A DNA stretch of 64,000 nt from the NCBI GenBank assembly GCA_963620595.1, contig CAVFAY010000007.1, positions 1-64,000 of the forward strand, read 5' to 3'. The position numbers were made by a program, and so were the translations under genes. Source of the DNA: Butyricicoccus_A sp963620595 (GTDB lineage: Bacteria; Bacillota; Clostridia; Oscillospirales; Butyricicoccaceae). Under the pieces are notes generated by a model that saw nothing but the letters and a program-made list of their open reading frames with translations, did no database searches and was not told where the DNA came from. This document shows positions 26,583-34,396 of the stretch, piece after piece. Position 1 is the first letter of the stretch. Every line of letters starts with the position of its first letter.

Positions 26583-26915
26583 TCAGTCCTCCTTTACGTC
26601 CGTGATGTTGTGACCGAAGATTTCAATTTCAACCGGACGAACCGGAGCACGTCCCTGAATCATGCCGACCTCTGTCGGTCTGGTCTTGAGTTCGCTGGCA
26701 ATGATATTCTGTACTAAGCGCTGGCAGGTCTGTCCCTGACACAGTCCCATACCGGAGCGCAGATAGCGCTTAACCTCGTTCATGGTTCGCATGCCATCGT
26801 ATACGGCGCGGCGAATTTCACCCTTTGTGATTTCTTCGCAGCGGCAGATAATCATATCGTCATCCGGCCTTTTTTCAAACGGCTCAGAATTTGCAACTCG
26901 AATCAACTTTTGCAT
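26583..26915 (-). CDS. BFD-like (2Fe-2S)-binding protein (copy 2)
   Basis: 110 residues with ICRCEE and GLCQGQTC cysteine pairs as in 6289-6609, differing mainly at both ends. It is likely an electron-transfer subunit of the dehydrogenase complex. AAAGGGAGG lies ahead of the start, and a 25-bp gap separates it from the HcnB-like gene. Confidence 0.87.
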   Translation of the reverse strand: MQKLIRVANSEPFEKRPDDDMIICRCEEITKGEIRRAVYDGMRTMNEVKRYLRSGMGLCQGQTCQRLVQNIIASELKTRPTEVGMIQGRAPVRPVEIEIFGHNITDVKED

Positions 26916-26940
26916 TCTGTTTACGCCTCCCTTTCGTCAG

Positions 26941-28527
26941 TTACACTTCCGGCTTGTAGAATCGGGCACGGTGTACATACTGAACCGGAACCTTCATTGT
27001 GACAACCGCTGTTTTATCCATTGCCGGCAACTTCTTTACGTTGACAATCTCAGTCTCGCAAACCGGTGCGCCGGAACGATCCAGCGCCATACCGCGTTCA
27101 CCGACAACCGGTGTCGGCAAAAATTCATACGGGAAAGCGACCGATGCATAGCCGGATTCGTAGGTCTCATCGACGAGGAAGATTGCCTGACCGGAACAGG
27201 AAGCAACACACATCCCGCAGCCAATGCAGGTCTGTTCTTCATCAATTGCCGGAAGCATCGTGATGTTCTGACCGACGCGAATGCAGTGCATCGGGCAGGC
27301 ATCCTGACACGGATTGCACGGGATGTTCTGGGTGCATTCGATCACCGGATGCACGCCTGCCTTTTCATATGAGGCAGCAGGGAAGTTTTCGATTTCCTGC
27401 TCTGTGACAAAACCGCGGGCGAGCAGATTCTTAGAGATCGGATAGCCTTCATCAGTCTGCGTAAAATCTGTGCGGCCCTTGTTCTGCGGAGCGAACATGC
27501 CCTGCCGCAGTGCGTCCAACGCGGCGGCGTCTGCGCTGTATTTCTTGTTGAATGCAGATTCATCGAGGTAGCCTGCCTGATAGCACACATGTGCGGCAAC
27601 CTTGCGGCCCTGAATCATAGCGGAGCTTGCTTCTTCAATGCCTGCTACGTCGCCAGCACAATAGATGCCGGAAACCGAGGTCTCACCGTACTCGTTGAGC
27701 AGTGCGACATTGCCACCCTTCTTCGGGATGAGCGCCATGTCGCAAGTAGCGTTGCTTGCCAGCTGCGACATCGGGGAAAGACCGACAGCGATACAGATGG
27801 TATCGACGTCCAGCTTCTTCTCTGTGCCCGGAATCGGCTGGAAGTGGGCGTCCACCTCGGCGATGACCGCGCCCTCTACCTTGCCGTCACCATATGCCTC
27901 AACTACCGTGTGAGACATGTAAAACGGTACGCCGGTTCTTGCAACCTTGGCTGCGTGTACACCGTAGCCGCCGACACGCGGCGCTGCATCAATCACAGCG
28001 ACAACCTCGCAGCCTGCCTGCAGCAGCTGGAACGAAACGACGAGTCCGACGTTGCCGGAACCGACCATCAGCACGCGCTGACCCGGCTGTACGCCCTGCA
28101 GATTCATCAGCGCCTGCGCGGCGCCGGCACCGATGACGCCCGGTGTATCCCATCCCTTGAACGGAATCATGTTCTCTGCGGCGCCGGTCGCGATGATAAT
28201 GTAATCCGCTTTATAATGATTCACTGCACCGTCCATCTTCACGGTGACTTCTTTTTCTTCGTAAATTCCCATGACAGTAGCGTTGAGACAGACGCGAACG
28301 CCGGCCTTTTCCGCTTCTGCGAGCAGTTCTTCTCCGATGCGGAAGCCGCGCTCCTTGGCGTGGTGTTCCTTGGAGCCGAAGAACTTGTGGATCTGCTTGA
28401 ACAACTGTCCGCCCGGACGCGCGTTTTCATCGAATACGATGACGTCCATGCCGGCGTTTGCGGCTTCAATGGCTGCCGAGAGTCCGGCAGGACCTGCACC
28501 GATTACAATCAGTTCATGTCGTTTCAC
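26941..28527 (-). CDS. FAD/NAD-binding oxidoreductase with 4Fe-4S domain, HcnB-like (copy 2)
   Basis: 528 residues, same architecture as 4699-6288: FAD motif GAGPAG near the N-terminus, GSGNVG in the middle, and C-terminal CNPCQDACPMHC and CIGCGMCVASC clusters. Here the first cluster reads PMHC, closer to a classic ferredoxin than the KFGC of copy 1. The start is GTG 28527, which overlaps the previous stop as GTGA and has GGGAGG 10 bp upstream; the protein then begins KRHELIVIGAG like copy 1. The longer open frame is an artefact of the overlapping gene. Confidence 0.87.
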   Translation of the reverse strand: MKRHELIVIGAGPAGLSAAIEAANAGMDVIVFDENARPGGQLFKQIHKFFGSKEHHAKERGFRIGEELLAEAEKAGVRVCLNATVMGIYEEKEVTVKMDGAVNHYKADYIIIATGAAENMIPFKGWDTPGVIGAGAAQALMNLQGVQPGQRVLMVGSGNVGLVVSFQLLQAGCEVVAVIDAAPRVGGYGVHAAKVARTGVPFYMSHTVVEAYGDGKVEGAVIAEVDAHFQPIPGTEKKLDVDTICIAVGLSPMSQLASNATCDMALIPKKGGNVALLNEYGETSVSGIYCAGDVAGIEEASSAMIQGRKVAAHVCYQAGYLDESAFNKKYSADAAALDALRQGMFAPQNKGRTDFTQTDEGYPISKNLLARGFVTEQEIENFPAASYEKAGVHPVIECTQNIPCNPCQDACPMHCIRVGQNITMLPAIDEEQTCIGCGMCVASCSGQAIFLVDETYESGYASVAFPYEFLPTPVVGERGMALDRSGAPVCETEIVNVKKLPAMDKTAVVTMKVPVQYVHRARFYKPEV

Positions 28528-28853
28528 TTGTTGTTCGCCTCCCATGCTTCGCGTGTCTCTACGCCGTACTGTGTTTCGACTTCCATGCCTTCTTCCAGCG
28601 GGGTGATGCAGGTGCGGACATTGGGCTGTCCGTTGACGATCATCACGCAATCGGTACAGCGACCGATGGCACAAAAGATGCCGCGCGGCTTGTGCGCCTT
28701 TGCGGTATAGCGATGGGTCATGACACCTGCCGCATGCAGAGCTGCTGCGATAGACTCGCCTTCGCATCCGGTCATGTCTTTTCCGTCAAAACGGAAATGT
28801 ACTGCTTTTCCCTTCTCGTATTCGCCGAGGATAGGATGCTCTTTTAATCTCAT
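28524..28853 (-). CDS. HcnA-like (2Fe-2S)-binding subunit (copy 2)
   Basis: 109 residues with the same CAIGRCTDC and later TC cysteines as 4384-4698. First gene of the second dehydrogenase operon. An AGGTGACTT ribosome site precedes ATG 28853. The transcript leader of about 120 nt contains two hairpins, the second a terminator. Confidence 0.87.
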   Translation of the reverse strand: MRLKEHPILGEYEKGKAVHFRFDGKDMTGCEGESIAAALHAAGVMTHRYTAKAHKPRGIFCAIGRCTDCVMIVNGQPNVRTCITPLEEGMEVETQYGVETREAWEANNK

Positions 28854-28875
28854 TGCAAGTCACCTTTTTTCGTAG

Positions 28876-28923
28876 TAAAATAAAAGATGCATTTTTGCCA
28901 GAAGTCTGGAAAAATACATCTTT
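28876..28923 (-). terminator. Leader terminator of the second dehydrogenase operon
   Basis: On the minus strand AAAGATGTATTTTT-CCAG pairs with CTGG-AAAAATGCATCTTT (one bulged C), followed by TATTTTACT. The foot ACAAAGATGTATT resembles ACAAAGAGGTATT before amtB. It lies after a first small hairpin (28951-28968) and before the start codon. Confidence 0.75.
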
Positions 28924-28950
28924 GTATGCGAATGATATTGAACTGTTCGG

Positions 28951-28968
28951 ATTTCACTGCTGTGAAAT
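28951..28968 (-). promoter_or_regulatory. First leader hairpin of the second dehydrogenase operon
   Basis: ATTTCAC and GTGAAAT enclose AGCA (or a 6-nt loop with one fewer pair). Together with the terminator hairpin it makes a tandem-hairpin leader, a layout used by RNA-binding antiterminators such as ANTAR proteins. No ANTAR gene is in this window. Confidence 0.45.
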
Positions 28969-28979
28969 TCTATGGTCAC

Positions 28980-29008
28980 ATTGTACGGCGCACACCCGAA
29001 AAAGTCAA
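28980..29008 (-). promoter_or_regulatory. Promoter of the second dehydrogenase operon
   Basis: On the minus strand, -35 TTGACT (29003-29008) and -10 TACAAT (28980-28985) with 17 bp spacing; transcription should start near 28972. Confidence 0.75.
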
Positions 29009-29016
29009 GAGATAAT

Positions 29017-29032
29017 TTTCATAAATATGAAA
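29017..29032. promoter_or_regulatory. Palindromic operator TTTCAT-N4-ATGAAA, copy 1
   Basis: TTTCATAAATATGAAA lies just upstream of the -35 box of the 28853 operon. With the flanking ATTATACACA it forms a 26-bp unit repeated almost exactly at 29207-29232. It is the likely binding site of the XRE-cupin regulator encoded at 29319. Confidence 0.6.
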
Positions 29033-29206
29033 ATTATACACATGGCACAAAAAATAAATAGAATAAAACGCAGTGATTGATAATTTTTTCATGCGAAAAA
29101 TGCGAGGAATACGGGTATTTATTGATAAAATTCGTATTTATTTGCAAAGTAGTACCTATTTATGGTATGACCTACGCACAAAGAGGATGGGGAATAAATA
29201 TTTTTA

Positions 29207-29222
29207 TTTCATGTATATGAAA
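29207..29222. promoter_or_regulatory. Palindromic operator TTTCAT-N4-ATGAAA, copy 2
   Basis: TTTCATGTATATGAAA followed by ATTATACACA, 31 bp upstream of the -35 box of the XRE-cupin gene. It differs from the first copy only at two central bases, so both divergent units probably respond to one regulator. Confidence 0.6.
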
Positions 29223-29253
29223 ATTATACACACAGAAAACTTTATCAAAATTT

Positions 29254-29283
29254 TTGACAGCGGGTGGAATTTTACAGTATAAT
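29254..29283 (+). promoter_or_regulatory. Promoter of the XRE-cupin regulator gene
   Basis: -35 TTGACA (29254-29259) and -10 TATAAT (29278-29283), 18 bp apart. Confidence 0.85.
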
Positions 29284-29318
29284 AGAGACCGAAATTGTAT
29301 CCGGAAAGGATGAGTGAT

Positions 29319-29891
29319 ATGCATACACTAGACATAGGCGTACGAGTGAAGGAACTGCGGAAGAAGCAAAACATCACACTGTCCACGCTCGCAGAGCAGA
29401 CAGGTCTGTCTGTTGGATTTCTCAGCAAGCTGGAGCACGATCAGACCAGCCCAACCATTGCTAACCTGCATAAGATTTGTGAGGCACTGCATCTGACTCT
29501 CAATGATATTCTGTCGGAGGAAGAACCGGATGATCGCGTGCTGATTGTGCGCAGGGATGAACGGCCGGAATTGTTTCTCTCAGAGGACGGGAAGCTGCAG
29601 TACACCTCAATTACGCGCGGCAACACGCTGCTGCAGGCGACAGCGATCCGCGTGGAGCCGGACACAGTATATCCACTCATGCCGCATACACATGATGAAC
29701 TTGGCATTGTTATGAGCGGCGTGCTGGAAATGATTGTGGACGGCAAACCGGTTCAGCTGCAGGCAGGCGATACGATATATCTCCGCGCCGGCACGATGCA
29801 TTCGCTGCAGTGCCGATCTGCGCAGCCGTGCGAGAGCTGTTGGGTCAAAATTGCTACAACGGTGGAATTTGTACCGGTCAACCGGATTTGA
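29319..29891 (+). CDS. XRE-family regulator with C-terminal cupin domain
   Basis: 190 residues: an HTH of XRE type (about 5-62) with SVGFLSKLEHDQTSPTIANL, then a cupin_2 domain (about 110-175) with HTHDELGIVMSG and LQAGDTIYLRAGTMHS. PuuR-like members sense amines or amino acids and control their catabolism, which fits the divergent dehydrogenase operon. ATG 29319 is chosen because GGAAAGGA lies 8 bp upstream; an earlier ATG overlaps that site. Two near-identical palindromes in the intergenic region are probable operators. Confidence 0.92.
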   Translation: MHTLDIGVRVKELRKKQNITLSTLAEQTGLSVGFLSKLEHDQTSPTIANLHKICEALHLTLNDILSEEEPDDRVLIVRRDERPELFLSEDGKLQYTSITRGNTLLQATAIRVEPDTVYPLMPHTHDELGIVMSGVLEMIVDGKPVQLQAGDTIYLRAGTMHSLQCRSAQPCESCWVKIATTVEFVPVNRI

Positions 29892-30089
29892 TATACCCAT
29901 CTTTGTGCACAGCGCGAGACGATCCGCGTGATTCCGGTAAAAAAATTATTTAGACATACGAAAACCATGGCGCAGTTGCTTTTTCTGTACGAAGAACAGG
30001 CTATTTTATGCGTTTGCAGAGTGAGACGCAGTGAAAAAAGGGCGCAGGATCTGCACACAACAGCGGATAAAAATACGCCAAATGGTGTA

Positions 30090-30117
30090 TTGCAAAACGG
30101 CACGTGTGTGCTATACT
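30090..30117 (+). promoter_or_regulatory. Promoter of amtB-glnK
   Basis: -35 TTGCAA (30090-30095) and -10 TATACT (30112-30117) with 16 bp spacing. The transcript would start near 30124, about 180 nt before amtB. The stretch from 29892 to here shows no gene. Confidence 0.6.
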
Positions 30118-30170
30118 GAGGGCGAAGTAGAAAAAAAGCTGTTGGCTTGTAAGATTTGGAATGTAATGCC

Positions 30171-30240
30171 CCGCAGTTTTGCGGTATATATCGAAGGGAT
30201 ACAAAGAGGTATTGTGCGTGCCGCACAATGCCTCTTTTAT
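30171..30240 (+). terminator. Tandem leader hairpins with terminator before amtB
   Basis: A small hairpin CCGCA-GTTT-TGCGG (30171-30184) is followed by a 16-bp stem, AAAGAGGTATTGTGCG with CGCACAATGCCTCTTT (30203-30237), with a 3-nt loop and TTTTAT. It lies well before the start codon at 30305, so amtB-glnK expression probably needs antitermination. The foot is shared with the leader at 4301. Confidence 0.85.
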
Positions 30241-30304
30241 CGTTGTGTACCACTTTCGGCCGGAGTCGGTACACATAGATAGTCAAAAAAAGGAGGCATT
30301 ACAT

Positions 30305-31537
30305 ATGAACACGACTTATCTGTTTAATACGATGTGGGTCGTATGTGCATCAGTATTTGTATTCACCATGCAGGCAGGATTTGCCTGTTGTGAGAGCGGC
30401 TTTGCCCGATCCAAAAACGCGTGCAATATCTGGCTGAAAAATCTGTTGGACTTTTGCGTTGGTGCATTGATCTATTATTTTATCGGATTTGGTTTGATGT
30501 ACGGTGATGACTGGCATGGTCTTATCGGAATCAATGGCTTTTTCAATCCGCTGGATCAGAATCTGGCCATTTGGCAGACCTATGACGGAACCCTGTCCCG
30601 CGCCGCTTTTCTGCTGTTTCAGACCATGTTCTGCGCGACAACGGCAACCATTATCTCAGGCACCGTGGCAGAGCGATTCCGCTTTGACTCGTATATTATT
30701 GTCAGTGCCTGCATGACCGCGTTTGTATATCCAGTAGTTGGTCACTGGGTATGGGGTGGCGGATGGCTGAGTCAGATCGGTTTTGCTGATTTTGCCGGTT
30801 CCGCGACAGTGCATATGTGCGGCGGTTTTGCTGCACTGATGGGTGCGATTCAGGTCGGCCCGCGTATTGGAAAATATGTAAACGGAAAAGTAAATGCGAT
30901 TCCCGGACACAACATTCCGATGGGTATATTGGGCGCGTTTATTCTCTGGATTGGCTGGTATGGCTTCAATCCCGGCTCGGAGCTGGCGCTGGATGACGTC
31001 ACGTTTTATACCTGTGTGACCACAACATTTGCCGGTGCAGCCGGATGCTTGGCAGGCTTGTTCACTTCGTGGATTCGTTATAAGAAGCCGGATCCGACTC
31101 TGGCAGTAAACGGTGCACTCGGCGGACTGGTCGCAGTCTGCACCGGTGTTGCACAGTTCAGCTATATCGGCTCCATGATTGTCGGCGTAATTGCCGGAAT
31201 CCTCATCACATTGAGCATCGAATTTGTCGATCACAAGCTGCACATTGACGATCCAGTGGGTGCGATTTCTCTGCACGGTGTGTGTGGTATGACCGGCGCG
31301 CTGTTGGGCGGTCTGCTGTCTACGCAGGACGGATTGTTTTACGGCTTTGGCGCATCGCGCTTTTTGGCACAGCTGCTTGGCGTGGTATCCATTGGTGCTT
31401 ATGTGCTGGTTACCACTGGCATTCTATATTTTGTGCTCAAGAAGACCATTGGCATCCGCGTGCCGAAGGAAGTGGAGCTTGCGGGTCTCGACGTTACCGA
31501 GCACGGCATGACGGCATATCCGGATATTACAGGCTGA
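30305..31537 (+). CDS. amtB: Ammonium transporter
   Basis: 410 residues with about eleven membrane helices. Amt-family signatures are clear: the N-terminal GFACCESGFARSKNACNIWLKN, the FAGSATVHMCGG block with the first pore His, and GAISLHGVCGMTGALLGG with the second. It moves ammonium or ammonia across the membrane. AAAAGGAGG precedes ATG 30305. The PII gene follows 15 bp after its stop, the usual AmtB-GlnK pair. It would recapture ammonia in a region devoted to nitrogen release. Confidence 0.97.
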   Translation: MNTTYLFNTMWVVCASVFVFTMQAGFACCESGFARSKNACNIWLKNLLDFCVGALIYYFIGFGLMYGDDWHGLIGINGFFNPLDQNLAIWQTYDGTLSRAAFLLFQTMFCATTATIISGTVAERFRFDSYIIVSACMTAFVYPVVGHWVWGGGWLSQIGFADFAGSATVHMCGGFAALMGAIQVGPRIGKYVNGKVNAIPGHNIPMGILGAFILWIGWYGFNPGSELALDDVTFYTCVTTTFAGAAGCLAGLFTSWIRYKKPDPTLAVNGALGGLVAVCTGVAQFSYIGSMIVGVIAGILITLSIEFVDHKLHIDDPVGAISLHGVCGMTGALLGGLLSTQDGLFYGFGASRFLAQLLGVVSIGAYVLVTTGILYFVLKKTIGIRVPKEVELAGLDVTEHGMTAYPDITG

Positions 31538-31552
31538 TAGGAGAGAACGATT

Positions 31553-31915
31553 ATGGCTAAATTGAGCAATGTAACGATTATTTTGAACCCTGATCGGCTC
31601 AGTGATTTGCGCACAGAGCTGCAGAGCATTGGCATTCGCGGTATGACCATTACACACGTAGAGGGCTGCGGCACGCAGCTCGGACATGTGGGACGCTATC
31701 GCGGCACGGAAATGGACATGAGTCTGCTTCCAAAAACCAAAGTAGAAGTTGTGGTATCCAAGATTCCGGTTGAGAAGGTCATTGAAGCGGCGCATCGCGT
31801 TCTGCACACAGGAAATATCGGTGACGGCAAAATCTTCGTGTACGATGTGGAAAAGATTTTCCGCGTTCGAACAGGAGAATATGATTACGATGCTTTGCAA
31901 TCGGAAAACGAATAA
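31553..31915 (+). CDS. glnK: PII protein paired with AmtB
   Basis: 120 residues with TGNIGDGKIFVYDV and FRVRTGE. The T-loop keeps GRYRGTE, but the position of the uridylylated Tyr51 is Met, so covalent control of the proteobacterial type is unlikely. It should bind and close AmtB according to ATP/ADP/2-oxoglutarate. A second PII gene lies at 937-1284, paired with an APC permease instead. Confidence 0.94.
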   Translation: MAKLSNVTIILNPDRLSDLRTELQSIGIRGMTITHVEGCGTQLGHVGRYRGTEMDMSLLPKTKVEVVVSKIPVEKVIEAAHRVLHTGNIGDGKIFVYDVEKIFRVRTGEYDYDALQSENE

Positions 31916-31942
31916 GCCATCCGTTTTATGATGAAAATCACG

Positions 31943-31985
31943 CAGTGCCCAACCATCTCACAGATGGTTGGGCACTGCTGTTGTC
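31943..31985 (+). terminator. Terminator of amtB-glnK
   Basis: CAGTGCCCAACCATCT pairs perfectly with AGATGGTTGGGCACTG around CAC. The U-run is poor (CTGTTG). From here to 32164 the sequence holds only a second, convergent hairpin. Confidence 0.75.
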
Positions 31986-32093
31986 CCGCTTAGCGCGGCG
32001 TATTCCTGGCTTGTACTGTGTCAAGTGAAATGCACGCGGCGCGATGCCGCTGGACGCACCGATTACCAAACAGGTTAGACAAATATTTATAGC

Positions 32094-32137
32094 GACAAAA
32101 TCCCCCTGATGCGGTTGTTTTCTGCATCAGGGGGATT
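32094..32137 (-). terminator. Terminator of the permease-kinase unit
   Basis: On the minus strand AATCCCCCTGATGC pairs with GCATCAGGGGGATT, followed by TTGTCGC. It lies 27 bp after the stop codon at 32164. Confidence 0.75.
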
Positions 32138-32163
32138 GCTATACAGCTATGTACTTTTCAAGC

Positions 32164-34311
32164 TTATGCGCTTGTTTTCATGTCGATATATCCGACGAGA
32201 TGTTCTGCCAGCTCATCCATATCTGTGCTGCTCGTGTTGACGCATACATCATAAAACTCCGGATTGCCCCATTCATAAGAAGTATAGTAGTTAAAATATG
32301 CTTCTCGGCGCTTTTCGGTGCGGGCGACATACAGTTTCGCCTTTTCATACGTGGTATGATCGCGCTGTGCGATATGCTTGATGCGGTCATCCAGATTGGC
32401 TACTACAAAAACATCCGTTGTTGGAATGTGTGCGCGTTCCAATACATAGTTCGCGCATCGTCCGACGATAATACAAGAGGACTTCTTTGCAAGATCCAAA
32501 ATAATCTGAGACTGCGTGTCAAACATTTTATCGCTGGTAGCCGCTTCATATTCTTTGGCTGCGAACATGCTGCCAGCGGTCAGCGCATGAAGCAATTCAT
32601 TGCGCGGCACTTCATTTTCTTTTCGAAGCGTAGACTCATCGACGTTCAATGCCTGCGATGCGAGTTTAATCATATCTTCATCGTAAATCGGAAGATCCAG
32701 CTTCTTTGCCAAAATACCGGCGAGTTCCTTGCCGCGGCTGCCATACTGTCTGCCAAAGGTGATAATCAGATGGTTACCGGTACGGGATTCGTATTCCTTG
32801 CCGCCCGTGTACGAGCTCACGTTCACATCCTGTACCAGAGAAGTGACCGTCGGATTGATGCCGGCAACCGTTTCATAACCCGGAATAATCCATTCATTGC
32901 CGACGGAAATGCCGAGATAGTCATCGGAAAAATTCGATTCAACTTCTGCCTGCGGGAATTTCTTGAGATACCACGCCTTTGTGAGTATCAGATAGACAAC
33001 AAATCCTGTCGGGAAGCCGAACAAATATCCATAATCGGAAAAGATATTGGCTGCAACTGTGCCCAAAATCCATGCGATGATGCCGCACCAGTTGATGCCG
33101 CCATGATAGCGATATTGTCCGTCCTTCTTGTACAAATCCTGTACGTTGAGGCGGCGGTGACGAATGACATAGTAGTCACAAATCATGATGCCTGCGAGGG
33201 CAGAGAGGAAAGAACCAAAATAACCGAGATAGGTATACAGCTGGTCGAGAATCTTCCACGGCATGACGCAGACACCGATCAGACCGGCGATGAAAACCGC
33301 CACTTTATACGGCAGATTCCAGCGCGCGCCGGCATTGGTAAAGCACATGGCAGGCGGAACAAGGTTTGCAGCTGTATTGGTGGACCACTGTGCCAAAATA
33401 ACCATGACGAGCAGGATAATCAGGGTGAAGCCGTGTGCCTGTGCCTGAATAACCTCTACCGGATTCCAGTTTCCGGTTGTCAGATAAGAAATGGCGCCGA
33501 TAACAGCAATAAATGTTTCAATAATCGGCAGCGTTGCAAACTGCGGAATCCAGTTGTTGATGTTGCGCTTGAACCAATTGCGCTCACCCACCGGTGCTTT
33601 CAGGCTGCGGGTCATGTTGGGGATGTCCGCAGCGAGCGCAGCCCACATGCCTGTGTTGGCACACATCGTGATGAGCCAGCAGGAAGAGGACGGGGAAGGC
33701 GGAGCATATCCCAAAATCGTAATGTTGTTGAGCACCGCAATCGCATGCACCTTGAAGAACATCCAGCACGTAATCAATATGATGCATGGAGCAGCGAAAG
33801 ACGAAAATTTGTCAATGGCTTTGATGCCGAGCATCGTATTGACAATCTGTACGGCTGCAAAAATTAAAAACCACAGGAACCAGTTGTCAATGCCGAACAA
33901 AGCCAGCGTGAAATAGTTGATGGCAGTGGAGCCGATATAGGTATTGATACCGAACCAGCACGCGGCGACAATGCCGCGGGCAATGGCTGGGAGGTGGACG
34001 CCGGTAATACCAAACGGCGCACGCAGATATGTGGCAAAAGATAAACCGTGTTCTACGCCTATGTCACCGGTCAAGCTGCCCACAACAGCAATTAAAATAT
34101 TCGCAAACAGCGTTGCACTCGCCACGCCCCAGATGCTCATGCCCTCGATGCCGCTGGCGCCAAAGCTGAAAACCGAAATAACAATCGCCATGCCGATCCA
34201 AATATTTGCAAAACCCAGACCGCCCAAAGACCGTTTCATGGAAGTGATCGGCACGATATCTTCCGAAACCAGCGTGTTTGCAGAAGTTCTGTTCTTGGAA
34301 TCCAGTCCCAT
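32164..34311 (-). CDS. NCS1-type permease fused to a cytidylate-kinase-like domain
   Basis: 715 residues in one continuous frame. Residues about 25-440 form twelve hydrophobic helices with NCS1 features (SFATYLRAPFG, ACWFGINTYIG, AGIMICDYYVIR, and DLYKKDGQYRYHGGINW before the last pair); this family imports hydantoins, cytosine, allantoin, uracil or thiamine. After a linker, residues 515-715 are a cytidylate-kinase-like domain with ITFGRQYGSRGKELAG and CIIVGRCANYVL, similar to 23339-24067. I know of no common NCS1 protein with such a tail. Downstream of hyuB on the same strand, it is a candidate hydantoin or N-methylhydantoin importer; the kinase may sense or modify the substrate. Confidence 0.87.
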   Translation of the reverse strand: MGLDSKNRTSANTLVSEDIVPITSMKRSLGGLGFANIWIGMAIVISVFSFGASGIEGMSIWGVASATLFANILIAVVGSLTGDIGVEHGLSFATYLRAPFGITGVHLPAIARGIVAACWFGINTYIGSTAINYFTLALFGIDNWFLWFLIFAAVQIVNTMLGIKAIDKFSSFAAPCIILITCWMFFKVHAIAVLNNITILGYAPPSPSSSCWLITMCANTGMWAALAADIPNMTRSLKAPVGERNWFKRNINNWIPQFATLPIIETFIAVIGAISYLTTGNWNPVEVIQAQAHGFTLIILLVMVILAQWSTNTAANLVPPAMCFTNAGARWNLPYKVAVFIAGLIGVCVMPWKILDQLYTYLGYFGSFLSALAGIMICDYYVIRHRRLNVQDLYKKDGQYRYHGGINWCGIIAWILGTVAANIFSDYGYLFGFPTGFVVYLILTKAWYLKKFPQAEVESNFSDDYLGISVGNEWIIPGYETVAGINPTVTSLVQDVNVSSYTGGKEYESRTGNHLIITFGRQYGSRGKELAGILAKKLDLPIYDEDMIKLASQALNVDESTLRKENEVPRNELLHALTAGSMFAAKEYEAATSDKMFDTQSQIILDLAKKSSCIIVGRCANYVLERAHIPTTDVFVVANLDDRIKHIAQRDHTTYEKAKLYVARTEKRREAYFNYYTSYEWGNPEFYDVCVNTSSTDMDELAEHLVGYIDMKTSA

Positions 34312-34341
34312 ATTCTATCACCTTCTTAAAAATCAATCATG

Positions 34342-34379
34342 GAAAAAATCGGCGAGGTATTCGAAAAGAATACCTCGCC
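34342..34379 (-). terminator. Terminator/attenuator between hyuB and the permease-kinase gene
   Basis: GGCGAGGTATTC pairs perfectly with GAATACCTCGCC around 5 nt; GATTTTTT follows on the minus strand. It sits 17 bp after the hyuB stop and ahead of the next gene, for which no separate promoter is seen, so read-through may be regulated. Confidence 0.8.
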
Positions 34380-34396
34380 TTTGAGTATATTAAAGA

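Noticed and set aside
29073..29282. Small open frame between the two divergent nitrogen promoters
   Set aside because: It lies across the operator and promoter of the XRE-cupin gene, has no ribosome site and has A/T-driven composition.
28951..30184. Classical ANTAR tandem hairpins before the dehydrogenase operon and amtB
   Set aside because: The tandem layout fits, but the loops lack the expected conserved A and G positions of the hexaloop, so I report only an unassigned antitermination leader.
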